Below, in pieces: positions 1 to 12,103 of a stretch of 64,000 nucleotides of DNA (position 1 is its first letter; the number at the start of each line of letters is the position of its first letter). The DNA is from Coriaria nepalensis. Lineage: Eukaryota > Streptophyta > Magnoliopsida > Cucurbitales > Coriariaceae. The DNA is taken from positions 19,240,220 through 19,304,219 of the forward strand of contig CP114483.1 in the NCBI GenBank assembly GCA_027186245.1. The letters are read 5' to 3'. Below the pieces are notes generated by a model, which was given only the letters and a program-made list of their open reading frames with translations, searched no databases and had not been told where the DNA came from. The position numbers and the translations under genes were made by a program.

Positions 1-1683
1 ATCTGAAAAGACTGAATGATATGCTCTTTAAGGCTAAAATAATGCATTGTTGTATTCAATAGATTAATTGCAGGTTATGTAAGAAAATCATGTTTGAAGG
101 GCAAAAATATAATTCGTTCGAATTCATATATAATGATTTAATGACTAGAAGAGCCTCAATGACATGATTTTAACGCTAAGTAAATGTGTAGTTGCCTTCA
201 ATAGATCAATTGCAAGTTATGCACGAAAGTCATGTTTAAAAGGTGAATTTCGTCTGAAGTGATTTAAAATGATTTAATGAGTAAAAGAGATGCAATAATA
301 TGACTTTAACACTAAAAAAATGCATAGTTGCCTTCAGTAGATCAATTGCAAGTTATGAATGAAAGTCGTGTTTTAAATGCGAAAATAGAACTAGTTCGAA
401 GTGCTTTCAAACAAATTAATGATCTGCAAAGACTGAATGATGTCCTCTTTAAGGCTAAAATAATGCATTGTTGTATTCAGTAGATTAATTGCAGGTTATG
501 TAAGAAAATCATGTTTGAAGGGCAAAAATATAATTCGTTCGAATTCATATATAATGATTTAATGACAAGAAAAGCCTGAATGACATGATTTTAAGGCTAA
601 GTAAATGTATAGTTGCCTTCAATAGATCAACTGCAAGTTATGCACGAAAGTCATGTTTAAAAGGCGAATTTCGTCTGAAGTGATTTAAAATGATTTAATG
701 AGTAAAAGAGATGCAGTAATATGACTTTAACACTAAAAAAATACGTCGTTGCCTCCAGCAGATCAATTGCAAGATATGCATGAAAGTCGTGTTTTAAATG
801 CGAAAATAGAATTGGTTCGAAGTGCTTTCAAACAATTTAATGATCTGAAAAGACTGAATGATATGCTCTTTAAGGCTAAAATGATGCATTGTTGTATTCA
901 ATAGATTAATCGCAGGTTATGTAAGAAAATCATGTTTGAAGGGCAAAAATATAATTCGTTCGAATTCATATATAATGATTTAATGACTAGAAGAGCCTCA
1001 ATGACATGATTTTAACGCTAAGTAAATGTGTAGTTGCCTTCAATAGATCAACTGCAAGTTATGCACGAAAGTCATGTTTAAAAGGTGAATTTCGTCTGAA
1101 GTGATTTAAAATGATTTAATGAGTAAAAGAGATGCAATAATATGACTTTAACACTAAAAAAATGCATAGTTGCCTTCAGTAGATCAATTGCAAGTTATGA
1201 ATGAAAGTCGTGTTTTAAATGCGAAATAGAACTAGTTCGAAGTGCTTTCAAACAAATTAATGATCTGAAAAGACTGAATGATGTCCTCTTTAAGGCTAAA
1301 ATAATGCATTGTTGTATTGAATAGATTAATTGCAGGTTATGTAAGAAAATCATGCTTGAAGGGCAAAAATATAATTCGTTCGAATTCATATATAATGATT
1401 CAATGACTAGAAGAGCCTGAATGACATGATTTTAACGCTAAGTAAATGTATAGTTGCCTTCAATAGATCAACTGCAAGTTATGCACGAAAGTCATGTTTA
1501 AAAGGTGAATTTCGTCTGAAGTGATTTAGAATGATTTAATGAGTAAAAGAGACTCAATAATATGACTTTAACACTAAAAAAATGCATAGTTGCCTTCAGC
1601 AGATCAATTGCAAGTTATGCATGAAAGTCGTGTTTTAAATGCGAAAATAGAATTGGTTCGAAGTGCTTTTAAACAATTTAATG
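1..1683 (+). repeat. Family I HOR, copy 1 (1683 bp, 4 units)
   Basis: This is the first of four tandem copies. Units start at 320 (m1), 741 (m2), 1162 (m3, 420 bp) and 1582 (m4, continuing into copy 2). m2 opens with ATACGTCGTTG in place of ATGCATAGTTG. m3 has GCGAAATAG where the other units have GCGAAAATAG, a one-base loss that explains 1683 = 4x421-1. Family I is marked throughout by CATATATAATG in sub-repeat B, where the rest of the window has CATTTATAATG. m1 and m3 also carry AATGAAAGTC and GAACTAGTTCG. Confidence 0.95.
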
Positions 1684-3366
1684 ATCTGAAAAGACTGAAT
1701 GATATGCTCTTTAAGGCTAAAATAATGCATTGTTGTATTCAATAGATTAATTGCAGGTTATGTAAGAAAATCATGTTTGAAGGGCAAAAATATAATTCGT
1801 TCGAATTCATATATAATGATTTAATGACTAGAAGAGCCTCAATGACATGATTTTAACGCTAAGTAAATGTGTAGTTGCCTTCAATAGATCAATTGCAAGT
1901 TATGCACGAAAGTCATGTTTAAAAGGTGAATTTCGTCTGAAGTGATTTAAAATGATTTAATGAGTAAAAGAGATGCAATAATATGACTTTAACACTAAAA
2001 AAATGCATAGTTGCCCTCAGTAGATCAATTGCAAGTTATGAATGAAAGTCGTGTTTTAAATGCGAAAATAGAACTAGTTCGAAGTGCTTTCAAACAAATT
2101 AATGATCTGCAAAGACTGAATGATGTCCTCTTTAAGGCTAAAATAATGCATTGTTGTATTCAGTAGATTAATTGCAGGTTATGTAAGAAAATCATGTTTG
2201 AAGGGCAAAAATATAATTCGTTCGAATTCATATATAATGATTTAATGACAAGAAAAGCCTGAATGACATGATTTTAAGGCTAAGTAAATGTATAGTTGCC
2301 TTCAATAGATCAACTGCAAGTTATGCACGAAAGTCATGTTTAAAAGGCGAATTTCGTCTGAAGTGATTTAAAATGATTTAATGAGTAAAAGAGATGCAGT
2401 AATATGACTTTAACACTAAAAAAATACGTCGTTGCCTCCAGCAGATCAATTGCAAGATATGCATGAAAGTCGTGTTTTAAATGCGAAAATAGAATTGGTT
2501 CGAAGTGCTTTCAAACAATTTAATGATCTGAAAAGACTGAATGATATGCTCTTTAAGGCTAAAATGATGCATTGTTGTATTCAATAGATTAATCGCAGGT
2601 TATGTAAGAAAATCATGTTTGAAGGGCAAAAATATAATTCGTTCGAATTCATATATAATGATTTAATGACTAGAAGAGCCTCAATGACATGATTTTAACG
2701 CTAAGTAAATGTGTAGTTGCCTTCAATAGATCAACTGCAAGTTATGCACGAAAGTCATGTTTAAAAGGTGAATTTCGTCTGAAGTGATTTAAAATGATTT
2801 AATGAGTAAAAGAGATGCAATAATATGACTTTAACACTAAAAAAATGCATAGTTGCCTTCAGTAGATCAATTGCAAGTTATGAATGAAAGTCGTGTTTTA
2901 AATGCGAAATAGAACTAGTTCGAAGTGCTTTCAAACAAATTAATGATCTGAAAAGACTGAATGATGTCCTCTTTAAGGCTAAAATAATGCATTGTTGTAT
3001 TGAATAGATTAATTGCAGGTTATGTAAGAAAATCATGCTTGAAGGGCAAAAATATAATTCGTTCGAATTCATATATAATGATTCAATGACTAGAAGAGCC
3101 TGAATGACATGATTTTAACGCTAAGTAAATGTATAGTTGCCTTCAATAGATCAACTGCAAGTTATGCACGAAAGTCATGTTTAAAAGGTGAATTTCGTCT
3201 GAAGTGATTTAGAATGATTTAATGAGTAAAAGAGACTCAATAATATGACTTTAACACTAAAAAAATGCATAGTTGCCTTCAGCAGATCAATTGCAAGTTA
3301 TGCATGAAAGTCGTGTTTTAAATGCGAAAATAGAATTGGTTCGAAGTGCTTTTAAACAATTTAATG
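1684..3366 (+). repeat. Family I HOR, copy 2
   Basis: This repeats copy 1 at an offset of exactly 1683. Unit starts are 2003, 2424, 2845 and 3265. The m2 opening ATACGTCGTTG and the m3 one-base deletion are both present. A difference I noticed from the other copies is GCCCTCAG near 2016 in place of GCCTTCAG. The copies are otherwise the same in the parts I compared. Confidence 0.95.
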
Positions 3367-5049
3367 ATCTGAAAAGACTGAATGATATGCTCTTTAAGGC
3401 TAAAATAATGCATTGTTGTATTCAATAGATTAATTGCAGGTTATGTAAGAAAATCATGTTTGAAGGGCAAAAATATAATTCGTTCGAATTCATATATAAT
3501 GATTTAATGACTAGAAGAGCCTCAATGACATGATTTTAACGCTAAGTAAATGTGTAGTTGCCTTCAATAGATCAATTGCAAGTTATGCACGAAAGTCATG
3601 TTTAAAAGGTGAATTTCGTCTGAAGTGATTTAAAATGATTTAATGAGTAAAAGAGATGCAATAATATGACTTTAACACTAAAAAAATGCATAGTTGCCTT
3701 CAGTAGATCAATTGCAAGTTATGAATGAAAGTCGTGTTTTAAATGCGAAAATAGAACTAGTTCGAAGTGCTTTCAAACAAATTAATGATCTGCAAAGACT
3801 GAATGATGTCCTCTTTAAGGCTAAAATAATGCATTGTTGTATTCAGTAGATTAATTGCAGGTTATGTAAGAAAATCATGTTTGAAGGGCAAAAATATAAT
3901 TCGTTCGAATTCATATATAATGATTTAATGACAAGAAAAGCCTGAATGACATGATTTTAAGGCTAAGTAAATGTATAGTTGCCTTCAATAGATCAACTGC
4001 AAGTTATGCACGAAAGTCATGTTTAAAAGGCGAATTTCGTCTGAAGTGATTTAAAATGATTTAATGAGTAAAAGAGATGCAGTAATATGACTTTAACACT
4101 AAAAAAATACGTCGTTGCCTCCAGCAGATCAATTGCAAGATATGCATGAAAGTCGTGTTTTAAATGCGAAAATAGAATTGGTTCGAAGTGCTTTCAAACA
4201 ATTTAATGATCTGAAAAGACTGAATGATATGCTCTTTAAGGCTAAAATGATGCATTGTTGTATTCAATAGATTAATCGCAGGTTATGTAAGAAAATCATG
4301 TTTGAAGGGCAAAAATATAATTCGTTCGAATTCATATATAATGATTTAATGACTAGAAGAGCCTCAATGACATGATTTTAACGCTAAGTAAATGTGTAGT
4401 TGCCTTCAATAGATCAACTGCAAGTTATGCACGAAAGTCATGTTTAAAAGGTGAATTTCGTCTGAAGTGATTTAAAATGATTTAATGAGTAAAAGAGATG
4501 CAATAATATGACTTTAACACTAAAAAAATGCATAGTTGCCTTCAGTAGATCAATTGCAAGTTATGAATGAAAGTCGTGTTTTAAATGCGAAATAGAACTA
4601 GTTCGAAGTGCTTTCAAACAAATTAATGATCTGAAAAGACTGAATGATGTCCTCTTTAAGGCTAAAATAATGCATTGTTGTATTGAATAGATTAATTGCA
4701 GGTTATGTAAGAAAATCATGCTTGAAGGGCAAAAATATAATTCGTTCGAATTCATATATAATGATTCAATGACTAGAAGAGCCTGAATGACATGATTTTA
4801 ACGCTAAGTAAATGTATAGTTGCCTTCAATAGATCAACTGCAAGTTATGCACGAAAGTCATGTTTAAAAGGTGAATTTCGTCTGAAGTGATTTAGAATGA
4901 TTTAATGAGTAAAAGAGACTCAATAATATGACTTTAACACTAAAAAAATGCATAGTTGCCTTCAGCAGATCAATTGCAAGTTATGCATGAAAGTCGTGTT
5001 TTAAATGCGAAAATAGAATTGGTTCGAAGTGCTTTTAAACAATTTAATG
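3367..5049 (+). repeat. Family I HOR, copy 3
   Basis: Unit starts are 3686, 4107, 4528 and 4948. All four unit types and their marker variants are in the same order as in copies 1 and 2, and the offset to copy 2 is exactly 1683. I saw no difference from copy 1 in the parts I compared. Confidence 0.95.
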
Positions 5050-6732
5050 ATCTGAAAAGACTGAATGATATGCTCTTTAAGGCTAAAATAATGCATTGTT
5101 GTATTCAATAGATTAATTGCAGGTTATGTAAGAAAATCATGTTTGAAGGGCAAAAATATAATTCGTTCGAATTCATATATAATGATTTAATGACTAGAAG
5201 AGCCTCAATGACATGATTTTAACGCTAAGTAAATGTGTAGTTGCCTTCAATAGATCAATTGCAAGTTATGCACGAAAGTCATGTTTAAAAGGTGAATTTC
5301 GTCTGAAGTGATTTAAAATGATTTAATGAGTAAAAGAGATGCAATAATATGACTTTAACACTAAAAAAATGCATAGTTGCCTTCAGTAGATCAATTGCAA
5401 GTTATGAATGAAAGTCGTGTTTTAAATGCGAAAATAGAACTAGTTCGAAGTGCTTTCAAACAAATTAATGATCTGCAAAGACTGAATGATGTCCTCTTTA
5501 AGGCTAAAATAATGCATTGTTGTATTCAGTAGATTAATTGCAGGTTATGTAAGAAAATCATGTTTGAAGGGCAAAAATATAATTCGTTCGAATTCATATA
5601 TAATGATTTAATGACAAGAAAAGCCTGAATGACATGATTTTAAGGCTAAGTAAATGTATAGTTGCCTTCAATAGATCAACTGCAAGTTATGCACGAAAGT
5701 CATGTTTAAAAGGCGAATTTCGTCTGAAGTGATTTAAAATGATTTAATGAGTAAAAGAGATGCAGTAATATGACTTTAACACTAAAAAAATACGTCGTTG
5801 CCTCCAGCAGATCAATTGCAAGATATGCATGAAAGTCGTGTTTTAAATGCGAAAATAGAATTGGTTCGAAGTGCTTTCAAACAATTTAATGATCTGAAAA
5901 GACTGAATGATATGCTCTTTAAGGCTAAAATGATGCATTGTTGTATTCAATAGATTAATCGCAGGTTATGTAAGAAAATCATGTTTGAAGGGCAAAAATA
6001 TAATTCGTTCGAATTCATATATAATGATTTAATGACTAGAAGAGCCTCAATGACATGATTTTAACGCTAAGTAAATGTGTAGTTGGCTTCAATAGATCAA
6101 CTGCAAGTTATGCACGAAAGTCATGTTTAAAAGGTGAATTTCGTCTGAAGTGATTTAAAATGATTTAATGAGTAAAAGAGATGCAATAATATGACTTTAA
6201 CACTAAAAAAATGCATAGTTGCCTTCAGTAGATCAATTGCAAGTTATGAATGAAAGTCGTGTTTTAAATGCGAAATAGAACTAGTTCGAAGTGCTTTCAA
6301 ACAAATTAATGATCTGAAAAGACTGAATGATGTCCTCTTTAAGGCTAAAATAATGCATTGTTGTATTGAATAGATTAATTGCAGGTTATGTAAGAAAATC
6401 ATGCTTGAAGGGCAAAAATATAATTCGTTCGAATTCATATATAATGATTCAATGACTAGAAGAGCCTGAATGACATGATTTTAACGCTAAGTAAATGTAT
6501 AGTTGCCTTCAATAGATCAACTGCAAGTTATGCACGAAAGTCATGTTTAAAAGGTGAATTTCGTCTGAAGTGATTTAGAATGATTTAATGAGTAAAAGAG
6601 ACTCAATAATATGACTTTAACACTAAAAAAATGCATAGTTGCCTTCAGCAGATCAATTGCAAGTTATGCATGAAAGTCGTGTTTTAAATGCGAAAATAGA
6701 ATTGGTTCGAAGTGCTTTTAAACAATTTAATG
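5050..6732 (+). repeat. Family I HOR, copy 4
   Basis: Unit starts are 5369, 5790, 6211 and 6631. The order and markers are as in the other copies. A private change is AGTTGGCTTC near 6086, where the other copies have AGTTGCCTTC. The m4 unit that starts at 6631 runs on into the family junction. Confidence 0.95.
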
Positions 6733-7051
6733 ATCTGAAAAGACTGAATGATATGCTCTTTAAGGCTAAAATAATGCATTGTTGTATTCAATAGATTAAT
6801 TGCAGGTTATGTAAGAAAATCATGTTTGAAGGGCAAAAATATAATTCGTTCGAATTCATATATAATGATTTAATGACTAGAAGAGCCTCAATGACATGAT
6901 TTTAACGCTAAGTAAATGTGTAGTTGCCTTCAATAGATCAACTGCAAGTTATGCACGAAAGTCATGTTTAAAAGGTGAATTTCGTCTGAAGTGATTTAGA
7001 ATGATTTAATGAGTAAAAGAGACTCAATAATATGACTTTAACACAAAAAAA
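6733..7051 (+). repeat. Partial fifth family I copy and recombinant C
   Basis: The sequence follows the HOR copy from 6733 to about 6930. It then leaves m4: the C sub-repeat has AACTGCAAG where m4 has AATTGCAAG, then GATTTAGAATG and GAGACTCAATAA, which belong to the C of unit m3 (compare 1441-1570). The unit ends with ACACAAAAAAAATG, where the usual ACACTAAAAAAA has lost its T to an eighth A. Family II begins at the next unit start, 7052. Confidence 0.85.
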
Positions 7052-9577
7052 ATGCATAGTTGCCTTTAGTAGATCAATTGCAAGTTATGCATGAAAGTCG
7101 TGTATTAAATGCAAAAATAGAATTAGTTCGAAGTGCTTTCAAACAATTTAATTATCTGAAAAGACTGAATGACATGCTCTTTCAGGCTAAAAGAATGCAT
7201 TGTTGTATTCAATAGATTAATTGCAGGTTATGTAAGAAAATCATGTTTGAAGGGCAAAAATATAATTCGTTCGAATTCATTTATAATGATTTAATGACTA
7301 GAAGAGCCTCATTGACATGATTTTAAGTCTAAGTAAATGTATAGTTGCCTTCAATAGATCAACTGCAAGTTATGCACGAAAGACATGTTTAAAAGGCGAA
7401 TTTCATCTGAAGTGATTTAGAATGATTTAATGAGTAAAAGAGATGCAATAATACGACTTTAACACTAAAAAAATGCATAGTTGCCTTTAGTAGATCAATT
7501 CCAAGTTATGCATGAAAGTCGTGTATTAAATGCAAAAATTGAATTAGTTCGGAGTGTTTTCCAACAATTTAATGATCTGAAAAGACTGAATGATCTGCTC
7601 TTTGAGGCTAAAATAATGCATTGTTGTATTCAATGGATTAATTGCGGGTTATGTAAGAAAATCATGTTTGAAGGGCAAAAATATAATTCGTTCGAATTCA
7701 TTTATAATGATTTAATAACTAGAAGAGCCTCAATGACATGATTTTAACGCTAAGTAAATGTATAGTTGCCTTCAATAGATCAACTGCAAGTTATGCACGA
7801 AAGTCATGTTCAAAAGGTGAATTTCGTCCGTAGTGATTCAGAATGATTTAATGAGTAAAAGAGAAGCAATAATATGACCTTAACACTAAAAAAATGCATA
7901 GTTGCCTTTAGTAGATCAATTGCAAGTTATGCATGAAAGTCGTGTTTTAAATGAAAAAATAGAATTAGTTCGAACTGCTTTCAAACAATTTAATGATCTG
8001 AAAAGACTGAATGCTATGCTCTTTAAGGCTAAAATAATGCATTTTTGTATTCAATAGAGTAATTGCAGGTTATGTAAGAAAATCATGTTTGAAAGGCAAA
8101 AATATAATTCGTTCGAATTCATTTATAATGATTTAATGACTAGAAGAGCCTCAACGACATTCTTTTAAGGCTAAGTAAATGCATAGTTGCCTACAATAGA
8201 TCAACTGCAAGTTATGCACGAAAGACGTGTTTAAAAGGCGAATTTCATATGAAGTGATTTAGAATGATTTAATGAGTAAAAGAGATGCAATAATATGACT
8301 TTAACACTAAAAAAATGCATAGTTGCCTTTAGTAGATCAATTGCAAGTTATGCATGAAAGTCGTGTATTAAATGCAAAAATAGAATTAGTTCGAAGTGCT
8401 TTCAAACAATTTAATTATCTGAAAAGACTGAATGACATGCTCTTTCAGGCTAAAATAATGCATTGTTGTATTCAATAGATTAATTGGAGGTTATGTAAGA
8501 AAATTATGTTTGAAGGGCAAAAATATAATTAGTTCGAATTCATTTATAATGATTTAATGACTAGAAGGGCCTCATTGACATGATTTTAAGTCTAAGTAAA
8601 TGTATAGTTGCCTTCAATAGATCAACTGCAAGTTATGCACGAAAGACATGTTTAAAAGACGAATTTCATCTGAAGTGATTTAGAATGATTTAATGAGTAA
8701 AAGAGATGCAATAATATGACGTTAACACTAAAAAAATGCATAGTTCCCTTCAGTAGATCAATTGCAAGTTATGCATGAAAGTCGTGTATTAAATGCAAAA
8801 ATAGAATTAGTTCGAAGTGTTTTCAACCAATTTAATGATCTGAAAAGACTGAATGATATGCTCTTTAAGGCTAAAATAATGCATTGTTGTATTCAGTAGA
8901 TTAATTGCAGGTTATGTAAGAAAATCATGTTTGAAGGGCAAAAATATAATTCGTTCGAATTCATTTATAATGATTTAATGACTAGAAGAGCCTCAATGAC
9001 ATGATTTTAACGCTAAGTAAATGTATAGTTGCCTTCAATAGATCAACTTCAAGTTATGCACGAAAGTCATGTTCAAAAGGTGAATTTCGTCCGTAGTGAT
9101 TCAGAATGATTTAATGAGTAAAAGAGACGCAATAATATGACTTCAACACTAAAAAAATGCATAGTTGCCTTTAGTAGATCAATTGCAAGTTATGCATGAA
9201 AGTCGTGTTTTAAATGCAAAAATAGAATTAGTTCGAAGTGCTTTCAAACAATTTAATGATCTGAAAAGACTGAATGATATGCTCTTTAAGGCTAAAATAA
9301 TGCATTTTTGTATTCAATAGATTAATTGCAGGTTATGTAAGAAAATCATGTTTGAAGGGCAAAAATATAATTCGTTCGAATTCTTTTATAATGATTTAAT
9401 GACTAGAAGAGCCTCAATGACATTCTTTTAAGGCTAAGTAAATGTATAGTTGCCTACAATAGATCAACTGCAAGTTATGCACGAAAGACATGTTTAAAAG
9501 ACGAATTTCATCTGAAGTGATTTAGAATGATTTAATGAGTAAAAGAGATGCAATAATATGACTTTAACACTAAAAAA
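7052..9577 (+). repeat. Family II, irregular stretch with weak 3-unit period (1263 bp)
   Basis: There are six units, starting at 7052, 7473, 7894, 8315, 8736 and 9157. Units 7052 and 8315 resemble each other: TTAATTATCTG, GACATGCTCTTTCAG, and a B end of CATTGACATGATTTTAAGTC. Units 7894 and 9157 also match, with GTTTTAAATG after a C of the GGTGAATTTCGTCC version. This gives a 3-unit period of 1263 bp, but the copies differ at more sites than any HOR elsewhere in the window. That fits an older or array-edge region. A near relative of unit 8315 lies far away at 57901. Confidence 0.75.
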
Positions 9578-10419
9578 ATTCATAGTTGCCTTTAGTAGAT
9601 CAATTGCAAGTTATGCGTGAAAGTCATGTATTAAATGCGAAAATAGAATTAGTTCGAAGTGTTTTCAAACAATTTAATGATCTGAAAAGACTGAATGATA
9701 TGCTCTTTCAGGCTAAAATAATGCATTGTTGTATTCAATAGATTAATTGGAGGTTATGTAAGAAAATCATGTTTGAAGGGCAAAAATATAATTCGTCCGA
9801 ATTCATTTATAATGATTTAATGACTAGAAGAGCCTCAATGACATGATTTTAACGCTAAGTAAATGTATAGTTGCCTTCAATAGATCAACTGCAAGTTATG
9901 CACGAACGACATGTTTAAAAGACGAATTTCATCTGAAGTGATTTAGAATGATTAAATGAGTAAAAGAGATGCAATAATATGACGTTAACACTAAAAAAAT
10001 GCATAGTTGCCTTCAGTAGATCAATTGCAAGTTATGCATGAAAGTCGTGTATTAAATGCAAAAATAGAATTAGTTCGAAGTATTTTCAACCAATTTAATG
10101 ATATGAAAAGACTGAATGATATGCTCTTTCAGGCTAAAATAATGCATTGTTGTATTCAATAGATTAATTGCAGGTTATGTAAGAAAATCATGTTTGAAGG
10201 GCAAAAATATAATTCGTTCGAATTCATTTATAATGATTTAATGACTAGAAGAGCCTCAATGACATTCTTTTAATGCTAAGTAAATGTATAGTTGCCTACA
10301 ATAGATCAACTGCAAGTTATGCACGAAAGACATGTTTAAAAGACGAATTTCATCTGAAGTGATTTAGAATGATTTAATGAGTAAAAGAGATGCAATAATA
10401 TGACTTTAACACTAAAAAA

Positions 10420-10562
10420 ATGCATAGTTGCCTTTAGTAGATCAATTGCAAGTTATGCGTGAAAGTCGTGTATTAAATGCGAAAATAGAATTAGTTCGAA
10501 GTGCTTTCAAACAATTTAATTATCTGAAAAGACTGAATGATATGCTCTTTAAGGCCAAAATA
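10420..10562 (+). repeat. Sub-repeat A (143 bp), reference copy
   Basis: This is the first third of a reference 421-bp unit (10420-10840). It opens with ATGCATAGTTGCC directly after the A7 tract, then AGATCAATTGCAAGTTATG, and ends in GGCCAAAATA (usually GGCTAAAATA). It aligns from its first base with sub-repeats B and C, sharing the opening motif and the AGATYAAYTGCARGTTATG core, after which the three diverge more. Most class-defining variants of the units lie in this third: TTTAGTAG against TTCAGTAG, GCGTGAAAG against GCATGAAAG, and GTATTAAATG against GTTTTAAATG. Confidence 0.85.
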
Positions 10563-10704
10563 ATGCATTGTTGTATTCCACAGATTAATTGCAGGTTATG
10601 TAAGAAAATCATGTTTGAAGGCCAAAAATATAATTCATTCGAATTCATTTATAATGATTTAAGGACTAGAAGAGCCTCAATGACATGATTTTAACGCTAA
10701 TTAA
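10563..10704 (+). repeat. Sub-repeat B (142 bp), reference copy
   Basis: This is the middle third of the reference unit. It opens with ATGCATTGTTG, then AGATTAATTGCAGGTTATG, parallel to A. It contains TTCGAATTCAT, so nearly every unit carries an EcoRI site (GAATTC) in this third. In most units the preceding bases make AATTCGTTCGAATT, two 6-base arms around TT. In this reference copy and other open-frame units CG is changed to CA. The end occurs in two main forms, CATGATTTTAACGC and CATTCTTTTAAKGC, which are usually linked to different versions of the following C. Confidence 0.85.
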
Positions 10705-10840
10705 ATGTATAGTTGCCTTCAATAGATCAACTGCAAGTTTCGCACGAACGACATGTTTGAAAGACGAATTTCATCTGAAGTGATTTAGAATGATTTAATG
10801 GGTAAAAGAGATGCAATAATATGACGTTAACACTAAAAAA
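10705..10840 (+). repeat. Sub-repeat C (136 bp), reference copy
   Basis: This is the last third of the reference unit. It opens with ATGTATAGTTGCC and has AGATCAACTGCAAG, close to A, then normally TTATGCACGAA (TTTCGCACGAA in this copy). It ends in TTAACACTAAAAAAA, which is the A-tract before the next unit. Two versions are common in family II: one with AAAAGACGAATTTCATCTG, and one with CAAAAGGTGAATTTCGTCC followed by GATTCAG. C is a few bases shorter than A and B, which makes the total 143+142+136 = 421. Confidence 0.85.
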
Positions 10841-12103
10841 ATGCATAGTTCCCTTCAGTAGATCAATTGGAAGTTATGCATGAAAGTCGTGTATTAAATG
10901 CAAAAATAGAATTAGTTCGAAGTGTTTTCAACCAATTTAATGATCTGAAAAGACTGAATGATATGCTCTTTAAGGCTAAAATAATGCATTGTTGTATTCA
11001 GTAGATTAATTGCAGGTTATGTAAGAAAATCATGTTTGAAGGGCAAAAATATAATTCGTTCGAATTCATTTATAATGATTTAATGACTAGAAGAGCCTCA
11101 ATGACATTCTTTTAATGCTAAGTAAATGTATAGTTGCCTACAATAGATCAACTGCAAGTTATGCACGAAAGACATTTTTAAAAGGCGAATTTCATCTGAA
11201 GTGATTCAGAATGATTTAATGAGTAAAAGAGATGCAATAATATGACTTTAACACTAAAAAAATGCATAGTTGCCTTTAGTAGATCAGTTGCAAGTTATGC
11301 GTGAAAGTCGTGTATTAAATGCGAAAATAGAATTAGTTCGAAGTGCTTTCAAACAATTTAATTATCTGAAAAGACTGAATGATATGCTCTTTAAGGCTAA
11401 AATAATGCATTGTTGTATTCAACAGATTAATTGCAGGTTATGTAAGAAAATCATGTTTGAAGGGCAAAAATATAATTCATTCGAATTCATTTATAATGAT
11501 TTAAGGACTAGAAGAGCCTCAATGACATGATTTTAACGCTAAGTAAATGTATAGTTGCCTTCAATAGATCAACAGCAAGTTATGCACGAACGACATGTTT
11601 AAAAGACGAATTTCATTTGAAGTGATTTAGAATGATTTAATGAGTAAAAGAGATGCAATAATATGACGTTAACACTAAAAAAATGCATAGTTCCCTTCAG
11701 TAGATCAATTGGAAGTTATGCATGAAAGTCGTGTATTAAATGCAAAAATAGAATTAGTCCGAAGTGTTTTCAACCAATTTAATGATCTGAAAAGACTGAA
11801 TGATATGCTCTTTCACGCTAAAATAATGCATTGTTGTATTCAATAGATTAATTGCAGGTTATGTAAGAAAATCATGTTTGAAGGGCAAAAATATAATTCG
11901 TTCGAATTCATTTATAATGATTTAATGACTAGACGAGCCTCAATGACATGATTTTAACGCTAAGTAAATGTATAGTTGCCTTCAATAGATCAACTGCAAG
12001 TTATGCACGAACGACATGTTTAAAAGACGAATTTCATCTGAAGTGATTTAGAATGATTTAATGAGTAAAAGAGATGCAATAATATGACGTTAACACTAAA
12101 AAA

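Larger units (their letters stand above)
9578..12103 (+). repeat. Family II, six units with X/Y alternation
   Basis: Units start at 9578 (opening ATTCATAGTTG), 9999, 10420, 10841, 11262 and 11683. From 10420 on, class X (TTTAGTAG, GCGTGAAAG) alternates with class Y (TTCCCTTCAG, TTCAACCAATT). Units 10420, 10841 and 11262 are close relatives of 13787, 14208 and 14793 in the 3952-bp block, except that 10841 lacks the extra B sub-repeat. They therefore look like the version from before that insertion. Confidence 0.75.

Noticed and set aside
1380..1400. TATA-like TCATATATAATG in family I as a promoter
   Set aside because: It is a one-base family difference (CATTTATAATG elsewhere) in an AT-rich repeat with no gene downstream, so the match carries no weight.
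1195..6438. Four identical 64-codon open frames on the - strand in family I (1195, 2878, 4561, 6244)
   Set aside because: They are the same stretch of unit m3 repeated every 1683 bp, opened by chance through variants peculiar to that unit. No protein family is recognisable.
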